Of a DNA stretch of 64,000 nucleotides, positions 56,068 through 64,000 are shown piece after piece. Source of the DNA: Glandiceps talaboti (lineage: Eukaryota; Hemichordata; Enteropneusta; Spengelidae). Within the stretch, counting starts at the first letter, position 1, and the number at the start of each line of letters is the position of its first letter. A model generated the notes under the pieces. That model saw only the letters and a program-made list of their open reading frames with translations, ran no database searches and was not told the origin of the DNA. The stretch covers positions 18,735,625 to 18,799,624 of the forward strand of contig NC_135557.1 in NCBI RefSeq assembly GCF_964340395.1, given 5' to 3'. Made by a program: the position numbers and the translations under genes.

Positions 56068-56511
56068 TTATAAACTTGCATTGTTGCAATAACCAAATTC
56101 GGCCTCAATTGACAAACATTTCAGGCTGGTATTACAATCCCTGTCACTTTCCATAGTTTTAGGACAGCACTTTAATAGATTGATCAACACTTCTCCATCA
56201 ACTTCCTCATCAATTGCAATTCTATGATCTTCGAGCGCTCTTTGAAATATAACCTCGATGTAATTAAACCTCTTGGGCGTGTTGACAAGTACATGATTGA
56301 TGGAAAAAATTAAACATTGTACCCCAACATATGTTAACTTGGCACACAACAATGTCATTATCACATTTTCTTCTAGGTACTTCATATCTTTTGAAATATG
56401 GATATTCACGAAAGCATCATGGCTTTTCTTAAGGTTTTGTATTCTTCCATCAGCCTTGATAATGTCCATCTTGAAGTTTTGACCTCTTAGGCATACCTGA
56501 CAGTGTAGATC
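56068..56511 (-). CDS. Candidate exon or small gene, unknown protein
   Basis: A frame of about 148 codons after a CCACTCAG acceptor, ending in TAA. The sequence is well formed (FKMDIIKADGRIQNLKKSHD, KYLEENVIMTLLCAKLTYVG, RFNYIEVIFQRALEDHRIAI) with a predicted mostly helical fold. No homology is recognised. It could be the last exon of a gene or a domesticated element ORF. It is the longest non-repeat frame between the two receptor copies. Confidence 0.45.
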   Translation of the reverse strand, partial: DLHCQVCLRGQNFKMDIIKADGRIQNLKKSHDAFVNIHISKDMKYLEENVIMTLLCAKLTYVGVQCLIFSINHVLVNTPKRFNYIEVIFQRALEDHRIAIDEEVDGEVLINLLKCCPKTMESDRDCNTSLKCLSIEAEFGYCNNASL

Positions 56512-56799
56512 CTGAGTGGATAACAAGAGGAAAAACAAGAAAATGCTATATTATTGTATACTTTGTTGAAAAATGACAATCTATGCATGTCATCAGAAAA
56601 TTACTGCACATTTGTTGTTCATAATTTACAAGCCTGCTGCCATGATGAGTAACATTAAACTGGAATGTCATAAATAATTACAAATATTTAATTTAATCAA
56701 CTAGTCTGCCAAAAAAGCAAACAAGGAACACATATCATAAGCAAACAAGACATTGTATAATGATATAGTCCCGCAGGTTCATTTTGGTGTTTTTGGTGG

Positions 56800-57310
56800 A
56801 TAGGTTGTGGTGCAAACAAAATGTCCGCAAGTTGGCCATTTGGATCATATCACAAAATAATTTGATGTGCATATGTATGCAGTAGTGTGTTGTCCTTGTA
56901 GTGAGTTTGAGACAAATAAGTCAAGCCATGGCTCTGGAAAGCAAAACAAACAAATGACAAAATGGCCACCTGTCGGCCATATTGGATTGTATCACAAAAC
57001 AAATTGACGTGTATGTATGTCATAGTGTATCAAGTTTGAGACAAATCGGCAAAGCCATTTCTGAGAAATGGTTCCGGACATATTCCAGACAGACAAATGA
57101 AATTGTGACAAAATGGCCGCCTGTCAGACATATTGGATCGTATCACAAAATTAATTTACATGCATATGTACGTCATACTTTGTTGTCCTTGTACCAAGTT
57201 TGAGACGAATCGGTCCAGCCATGTCTGAGAAATGGGTGCGGATACACGCACACACGGACGGAACCCAATCCATAACTCCCCAATCCGGACTTCGTCCGAC
57301 GGGGACTAAA
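56800..57310. repeat. Tandem units of GGCCATATTGGAT repeat
   Basis: Three units (about 56830, 56970 and 57110) share AAAATGGCC, CATATTGGATTGTATCACAA, ATGTATGTCATAGTGT and CAAGTTTGAGACAAATCGG. They end with ACGGACGGAACCCAATCCAT and CCGGACTTCGTCCGAC. Related to 53050-53200 and 54180-54230. Confidence 0.78.
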
Positions 57311-59080
57311 AATGACAATGCCTACATTTGTATATGTGGCATCTCTTACAAAAGTATCAAATCACAGCCTGTTCACAAGACACATGGCAGACAAAAGAGT
57401 TTACTTTGTAAATACCAAGTGCTGCAAGTCAGTTGCAAGTTGATCTTACTCTAAATGGTTGGGATGTACTACCCAACAACATTACTAAGTATTCTATAGC
57501 CCTGGTTTGGCACTGGCCTGGTCTTGTCCTAGAGCAAAAAAGCCAATGTGAACGCATACCTTGTCCCAGATGACGCCCTCGCATGCTACCTACAGTACAT
57601 GTTGACTTTGTTGCCATTGTCTAAGTGAAGGCAACAAAGAGGATTACCACATAGGTATTGTTCTGATCATGGATCTATTCTCTATAGAAAATCATAAACA
57701 TTATTGGTAATACAATCACGTGACTGAGGAAGGAACCATATCATGGTTTTGAAATGCATGGTACAAGGGTCATAGAGAAATCAGTTACTTAGTTACTATA
57801 CAGTCCGACTACTGTCTTGCCATATTATTACCCATAACCAGTCAACCCATGTATATTCTCTTCAACATAATTAATGTACACTATGAAGTGCCACTGTCAC
57901 ATAAAATAGTTGATGTGATGACAAAAAGTAATGTGAACACATACCAAAAGTTAATTCTGGATTAATTTGTTTCCTGGGACCAGGCCACGGCCAGGATTTT
58001 TAGTAATGTCAACAGCCTAATTAACTCAACGTACTTAATATACAATGAAATAGCATCAATGCATAAACTATTGTCATGGCTAATAAAAAAATCCATTTCA
58101 ATGTTATGAAAAACTGTCAATTGGTCATAGGCTTTGTAATTTTTAACATTATAGCTTACACACTAGTCTACATACGATTGCAATTATTTTGAGGACAATA
58201 ATACCATGCCAGGTCACCAAAGTGTTTCAATTAATTTCGTACACAAGGAAATTAAAAGGAGAGACAAGCCCTGGTAATAAAGTGATTGCCTTGCAACGTG
58301 AGTTCTATAGAGTGAACAGTCTGTACCATGGACCAGTATTGTCACCTGGATATTGTGGAACATTAATTAGGCTGTTCACATTTAACATTTTGTGTATGGC
58401 CAGGCCCTGGTCCAAAAAAACAAAACAAGTGTGAACAGTTAATTGTCCTGGGAGCCCAATTTTTGCTGGTATGACTGACTGTATCTTTTAGTGTGGAGAT
58501 CTAGAGGCGAGTCACTGACAAGTAATCACCAAAATCTAAACATTCCGAGTTTCTCTATTTGGGTTGTTCACATAAATTGAGTGACAAACAATCTAAACAG
58601 CTGTTTCCTTGATAAGTTGCCCCCCCCCCCCATTCCATTGTGTGGCAATGCTGATTGAGCAGGTCAGACAATGGGAGTTAATTTCACAACTCCTAGGTGA
58701 CAATGATATAACTCGACACGAACAAGTTTTTACCACATATTTTCTTGGTAATTCGTGTGAAGTAATGTGAAGAAGTGACTCTGTCTGCAGATAAAACTCA
58801 CTGTACAAGGCGATGACTGTATTTCCTGGAACTGTGTTACACTTTAATTCATGATTTTTATTTTTTTTATTCTTCGCGAGGAAAATGTGATTTTATAAAC
58901 TGATAACCAAACAAATGCAAAACAAATAAACTGAACTGACCACTCACCATGTGACGCTGTGCGTCATACCCATCAGCAGTGATGTCACTAACGCATTTAC
59001 TTGCAACCAATGGCAATAATACATTTGCTCTTACGAATACGAAAATAGCATGGGGCCCGTTCTGGTCACACTTATGTAGA
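57311..59080. other. Intergenic/repeat-derived, no gene recognised
   Basis: Segments containing GGTCCTAGAGC-like and AAGTGTGAACAGTTAATTG phrases (57520-57560, 57930-58000, 58390-58450) look like ends of a dispersed element. The frame at 58189-58434 overlaps it and is not credible as a gene. Confidence 0.4.
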
Positions 59081-59094
59081 AATAATAAAACTAC

Positions 59095-59456
59095 TGCTGT
59101 AATTAATATTATGCATTCCTTGAATTACTTAAATGTCTTTTGATTAATTTTATGTACCGGTCTTAATTTTATGTAGTCTTGAATTAATTTTATGTATTCC
59201 TTGAATTAATTTCATGTATTCCTGGAATTAATTTCATGTAGTCTAGAATTAATTTATGTATGCCCCAAATTAATTTTATGTATGTCCCGAATTATTTTTA
59301 TGTATGTGCCGAATTATTTTTATTCATGTCGTGAATTAATTTTGTGTCTGTCCTGAATTAATTTTGTGTATGTCACGAATTAAATTTGTGTATGTCCCGA
59401 ATTGATTTTATGTATGTGCTGAATTACTTTTGTGTATGTGTCAAATTAATTTTGCC
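59095..59456. repeat. GAATTAATTTTATGTATG minisatellite
   Basis: About 13 units of 25-30 bp, each containing GAATTAATTTTATGTATG with a variable TCC, TGCC or TCTT tail. Variants drift gradually from left to right. Confidence 0.92.
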
Positions 59457-59639
59457 CCTACAATCCTTTGCGCAAGATATCTTATTCAAAATGGCGGCCC
59501 ACAGCTCAGAGTGGTGCACGGTGCTCGGCAGGTACACAGGTTGTCATTCGAGAAAGGAATCAAGGAGGATTCTGCCAATTTTTGCTCAATCTAAAATAAG
59601 TTGTTCGAATTTTTCTGCCCCCCCCCCCCCCCCCCGAAT

Positions 59640-59940
59640 TTAGGATCGACAGACGATACCCGGCCAAAAAGACAGTTCAAAAAAATACACGCCACGACCA
59701 TACGACCGGTCATGGAGATAGGACAGTAAAAGAAATACATGCCACGACCATATACGCGTATACGACCGGTGTGAGAAAATACATGCCACAACCATACGAC
59801 CGGTTGTGGAGAAGATAGAATAAATTTAGTGTCCGAGGTCAAACGAACATTCGGGTATTTATTACTGTAGTCCTATGTATATATGATACTAGTAACTAAC
59901 ATCCACGACCGAAATCTGGTTGTACGACCGGTCGTGTAGC
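59640..59940. repeat. CACGACCATACGACCGGT short repeats
   Basis: At least four copies of ATGCCACGACCATACGACCG, followed by a palindromic CGACCGGTCG, separated by 30-100 bp. A poly-C run precedes the block (59618-59635). Confidence 0.8.
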
Positions 59941-60146
59941 GTAGGCATTGAAAACAGTGAGATACGGTTCATTTTGGGCCGCAGATGTGGATGATAATCC
60001 AGCGGCACTGCAAAGTTTACATCAATTTTTGACTTAATATTTGAGCAACATGCTATCAGCTGAGATAGAACTAAGGGAAAATTCTGGTTGTTGTAGCTTG
60101 GATACTTATCCATTTGCTACAGCCGTAACATCGATACAACCACAGG

Positions 60147-60636
60147 GGACCCAGGAACCGTGTGACAAAACAAAACAAAGAAAACAAACAAATAAATAAA
60201 CTATCAAATAAATGACAAATGAACAAGCAAACGAACGACAAGTATAGGGACATATAAAATAATTAAATAAACCAGCAAATAAACAGATACTCATGGGGGT
60301 ATACTAGATGGTTTTTTTTTCTATACAGATAGTGATGGGTATAGAAAAAAACATATCTAGTATACCCCCATGAGTATCTGTTTATTTGCTGGTTTATTTA
60401 ATTATTCTATTTGTCCCTATACTTGTCGTTCGTTTGCTTGTTCATTTGTCATTTATTTGGTAGTTTATTTATTTATTTATTTATTTATTTTGTTTTGTTT
60501 TGTTTTGTTTTGTTTTGTTTTGTTTTGTTTTGTTTTGTTTTGTTTTGTTTTGTTTTGTTTTGTTTTGTTTTGTTTTGTTTTGTTTTGTTTTGTTTTGTTT
60601 TGTTTTGTTTTGTTTGTCACACGGTTCCTGGGTCCG
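60147..60636. repeat. Inverted repeat with a TTTTG expansion in one arm
   Basis: Left arm 60147-60326, loop about 60327-60340, right arm 60341-60636. The arms match from the loop (CTCATGGGGGTATACTAGAT with its complement) through the CAGCAAATAAACAGATA region to the ends (CCAGGAACCGTGTGAC with GTCACACGGTTCCTGG). The right arm is longer because (TTTTG)n has expanded to about 25 units (60488-60615). The left arm carries only about two. Confidence 0.9.
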
Positions 60637-60639
60637 CTG

Positions 60640-60830
60640 TGATACAACATGGACCTGGACAAAGGCGCTTGGAAATTTCAAAACACCAATTGGAACACTT
60701 GTGTTCCCTCTTCTACCCATGGCAGAAAATTGCTGATATGCTTCAAGTGAGTGTTTCGACTATTCAGCGAAGACGAAAGGCGTCTTCGTCCAGGTCCAAG
60801 TTGTATCGATGTTACATGTTATTTGTATAA
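60640..60830 (+). pseudogene. Helix-turn-helix fragment of a transposon-type protein
   Basis: The frame reads RRLEISKHQLEHLCSLFYPW and then QKIADMLQVSVSTIQRRRKA, a classic HTH (IADMLxVSxSTIxRR) of the kind found at the start of integrase/transposase-like proteins in marine invertebrates and fish. It is cut after about 60 residues and lies directly beside the inverted repeat. No downstream catalytic core was seen. Confidence 0.6.
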
Positions 60831-60839
60831 TATGGAAGG

Positions 60840-61200
60840 TAGTCCCGTTGGATTGGGCCCATTCACTACATGGTGTAGATAATTTCAATGATAAAAGATG
60901 CCTCTCCCATTAATTAATTTACCAAAACAAGAAAGGGGATTTTTTTAGACAAGTTTTCATAATTCTTAAAGTGTATGGTCAACATCAATTTAAAAATACA
61001 AATATTTATTGTGTCATTGACTTTTGATATGTAACTTACCATTTATTATAAGTGAGGAAAGAAAACTGACACGTGTCATATTTCTTTTCCTCATTTATAA
61101 CAAATTATAAATTACTTTATTGCGAGTTTCTTTCATTTACAGCAAAACCAAAACACTAATTTATAAGACAACTACAATTTATTTATTGTTGACCTGACCA
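60840..61200. other. AT-rich intergenic, no gene seen
   Basis: Two related segments (AAACTGACACGTGTCATATT near 61063 is palindromic) but no coding potential. Confidence 0.4.
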
Positions 61201-61241
61201 ATTATAGCCCTTTAACTTCACTAAGCATAATATATACTTAC

Positions 61242-61410
61242 CCGACGTAGCGTAAAATTGAGACTGATCACATATACCATGTAGTTTACAATATACAATT
61301 CTGTATGTCGCAGTTTTATGGTTAACTGTATATTCAGTAATGGCAGGATCCACACAGTCATTCTCAACAAGCCAGTCACCAGTGTCAACCAGTACTTCAA
61401 CTTTTATACA
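61242..61410 (-). CDS. Candidate exon downstream of the second receptor copy
   Basis: A frame reading VEVLVDTGDWLVENDCVDPA, then ITEYTVNHKTATYRIVYCKL and HGICDQSQFYATS ends in phase 1 at a good GTAAGTAT donor. That phase suits the phase-1 exon chain of the receptor family, but the acceptor is weak (AAAAG) and no domain is recognised. It might be an extracellular segment of the second copy or an independent gene. Confidence 0.35.
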
Positions 61411-61911
61411 TACATACAAAGTCAGGGTTTTCATGGCGAGTCCAACTTAAGATGCCAGACTTTGCATCAAAGTTTACTACTGGTTTACCTGTATATGATT
61501 ATACAAAGTATATATATTACAGCTTTAACGTCTGATTGTGAACAGTTTACCACCTCTCATTGATTATCAAACTTAATTATCATTACGTGTATATATGACA
61601 ACTCACAACCAACCTATGCAATAAGCAGCAATAACCTTGCCTTATTTTTCATAAACATATCATGTATGCACTTGTGTAAAAATCATAGAATACCATGTGA
61701 ATCATGCATATGTAACATTAGCAAGACGTTAGACACAATGAGGCTCCGCTCCCGAATGGTATACATATAATGTAATAAGTGAATTCACCCATTAAAACAC
61801 ACACGTGCCTGTTTACTAAATTTACAAGACTTACTAAAACTATGGCAGTTGGTTTATGTGTACATATGGTTACTAAATGCGTTAAATATTACATAGGTAG
61901 ATTACACTCAC

Positions 61912-62208
61912 CATATGTTTGAAACATGTTTTCTGTGGAATGAAATCCTATTCCAAGGCTATTCCAAGCTCTAGCTTTCAAGATATACAAGGTGTTCTCC
62001 ATCAGTCCTGTAACTGTCAATTGTCTCTCTCTACTTCCTTGTCCATTTGAAGGCCATGGTTGCCAGTCTGACTGTGTTGATTGAGAACACTCTACATAAT
62101 ACATTATGTTATCAGGTTCACCTCCGTGGAAACCAGGAATGATTTCGATTGTTAAGCTGTCATAGCTTCTTGATAGTAATTCTATATCCACTGGGGCTTC
62201 AGGTTTGC
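61912..62208 (-). CDS. Second receptor copy: FN3 exon
   Basis: A 297-bp phase 1/1 exon, the same length as its counterpart 20784-21080, with PEAPVDIE, LTIEIIPGFHGGEPDNIMYY and NTLYILKARAWNSLG. It is about 61% identical to the first copy by hand count. Confidence 0.92.
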
Positions 62209-63545
62209 CTGTAATAAACACATTGAATCCCGATTAATGCTTGGGTTCTTTTGGTATCATACATAGTCTAATTATTACATTATTAATTACATTATTGTTA
62301 TGTTGACCATGGACCTAGATTACAGGATGGTATGGATTGCAGTCACATTTTAATGCACGGGTACATAATACAATATAAGCACTCTACACATGCATTGTGC
62401 TTGTACACTCTATCGACGTTTGGTATCAAAGTGGTGGGTATGCATGTTGGTACGCGAGACCATAATATATAGAGAGTTGAAAAGAGAGGTCGATTTCAAA
62501 AGTGCGATGATCGGATGACACAATATTCATACTTAAAAGAGCGATAGCTACTAATATGATTGACATATACATGACTGTCATAAATAGATAAATAAATGTT
62601 TTATACATGTTCCACATTAGATAGATGCAGTGGGTAGATGGATAATAGCTGATAGCTAATCTGCAAATGTCAAGTGTCGAAATAAATATGATGTACAGGT
62701 ATGGAAATAAACTCCAGTTGCGACGTATTTTCAACCGTTTCTATCTATTGTTATATCGGTGTTAAACATAGTATGGGCTGATTAGAAGCAAACGTTTCTT
62801 GTCCAGTTATAAGTATCAAATCTTCGTTGCTTACTTTTTGCCTCTAGCGTTATGGAGAAATTAACATTTCCTATTTCATTTACAGCCTGACATGTATATT
62901 CCCCATGATCACTTCTTTCCGTGAAGGGTATTAGCAGTTTACTCTTAAAGACTGATCCTTCTTTCGTTTCAATTGTAGATAGTTTCCTATCAATAACTTC
63001 GTTTCCATCTTTGTACCATTTAAACGTTGCTTCAGGATTACAGTTAACTTCACAAATCAGTAATGCCGGATCACCTTCGTTTGCAGCTGACCGTGAATTT
63101 TCAGTTGCGTTTACAACATATGGTGAATCTGAAATAAAAATTACTCTTGACATTTCATCATATTACCATAACTTACGTATTGTAAATGTGTGGTTACTGT
63201 TGGTCGTCCACAGTACCGCTAAGTTAACATGTTATTATATTATCCAATATTGCCAAGATTTTCATCTAGCGTAATGTACACAGAGTATCACGATAATCGC
63301 AAAGCTAGGTGAAAGCTGAGCACCACGTACATAGATTAAATGTCAGTCTCCCATGTTAATCGTATTTGTTAATATTTTATAAGAAAATCACTGTGCCAAA
63401 TGTATACAAAAACTGACTGATATTTTTTTTTGAATCTTTAATAGAATCGTTACAACTAGCTTTCACCATATTCTACCTAAATGCATTTCAATTGGTAATA
63501 CTGTATACATGTATGTATGTATGTATGTATGTATGTATGTATGTA

Positions 63546-63619
<74 letters not shown>

Positions 63620-64000
63620 AGCATGAATTGTAAAATATGCATCAGCACATGCCTATGTTTGTATATATGAGTGTGGTGTGGTTGAATACATACAATAAAC
63701 ACTAAGTAGGATTTCATTTGATTCCACTACATCGTCACTGAATTGGTCATTCCTGCCTTTACATGTGTACATATCCCTGTTATGGTCTGGAGTCAATGTA
63801 ATGGTCAGTTGTTGTGTAGTGACTTTGCCGTTATTATCTCCATTCGATTGCACAGCAGATCCCAGTATCTCTCCATCACTTTCACTCCATAATGCACCAT
63901 TCTTATACCAGGAGACGGTAGCTACTGGATTACTACTTTCTGTTGTGCAGGTCAATGTTAAGATCATGTCTTCTTGTACTGGATTGGCCTTGTCAGCTGA
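61912..64000 (-). CDS. Second receptor gene copy, partial (Ig, Ig, FN3 exons)
   Basis: Three exons of a paralogue of the main receptor lie in the same order and strand: 64000-63694 (Ig, runs off the window), 63128-62835 (Ig) and 62208-61912 (FN3). All have phase-1 junctions. The rest of the ectodomain lies to the right of the window. I found no transmembrane or kinase exon for it between 61911 and 46000, so its 3' part may be diverged, lost or beyond what can be read by eye. Confidence 0.88.
62835..63128 (-). CDS. Second receptor copy: Ig exon
   Basis: A 294-bp phase 1/1 exon with ALLICEVNCNPEA, FKWYKDGNEV and GEYTCQAVNEIG. It is the positional counterpart of 21984-22280 and roughly 60% identical by hand count. 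Acceptor TTTCAG, donor GTAAGC. Confidence 0.92.
63508..63622. repeat. (TATG)n-(GT)n-(TATG)n microsatellite
   Basis: In the intron between two Ig exons of the second receptor copy. Confidence 0.96.
63694..64000 (-). CDS. Second receptor copy: Ig exon (5' end outside window)
   Basis: The visible part encodes LTLTCTTESSNP, VSWYKNGALW and DMYTCKGRNDQF, ending in phase 1 at a GTATGT donor. It is very similar in DNA as well as protein to 23167-23496. A (GT)n/(TATG)n microsatellite follows in the intron. Confidence 0.92.

Noticed and set aside
60370-60720. CFVLFCFVLF and NKTKQNKTKQ frames
   Set aside because: Pure translation of the TTTTG pentanucleotide expansion. Only the HTH-like stretch after it was kept.

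Overview
This is eukaryotic, animal-type DNA. Genes are split into small exons with consensus GT/AG junctions. Introns are long and AT-rich, and the window is full of non-LTR retrotransposons, a tRNA-derived SINE, terminal-inverted-repeat (TIR) elements and simple repeats, above all (ACAT)n, (TA)n and (AC)n. The gene content (a multi-Ig/FN3 receptor tyrosine kinase in a tandem family) and the repeat style suggest a marine invertebrate, perhaps a non-vertebrate deuterostome such as a hemichordate or amphioxus. The sequence alone does not prove this.

The main gene is on the minus strand, from about 39,856 down to 9,191. I could assemble 18 exons by hand. They encode one V-set Ig, five further Ig domains, one FN3 domain, a transmembrane helix, a juxtamembrane region rich in tyrosine motifs and a complete tyrosine-kinase fold. 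All internal phases agree and the visible CDS is 3,425 bp. Two oddities stand out. The kinase lacks its catalytic residues: HRD reads HRY, DFG reads QFG, the catalytic-loop Asn is His and the glycine loop is degraded. In addition, an in-frame TAG lies just before the glycine loop at 16966-16968. The product is therefore a pseudokinase receptor or, read literally, a receptor that stops in its juxtamembrane tail. The signal-peptide exon was not identified with confidence.

A second copy on the same strand enters at the right edge (FN3 exon 61912-62208, Ig exon 62835-63128, and an Ig exon from 63694 past the window end). The left edge (1-1300) matches the sequence just upstream of the first visible exon of the main gene (40060-40420). 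The locus is therefore probably a tandem array, with a third member lying to the left of the window.

Region by region: 1-9190 is intergenic with a 2 kb TIR element. 9191-39856 is the receptor gene, whose introns hold a second TIR element carrying a SAP-like ORF, two LINE remnants, two copies of a SINE in opposite orientation, a fold-back element, a CCATGG minisatellite and a nearly intact 4.4 kb LINE. 41.3-46.4 kb is a satellite block with a 677-bp higher-order repeat. 46.7-52.5 kb is a nested set of inverted repeats with a retroelement fragment. 52.5-57.3 kb holds dispersed and tandem repeats with a few exon-like ORFs of unknown identity. 57.3-61.9 kb holds repeats and a hairpin with a TTTTG expansion. 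61.9-64 kb is the second receptor copy.
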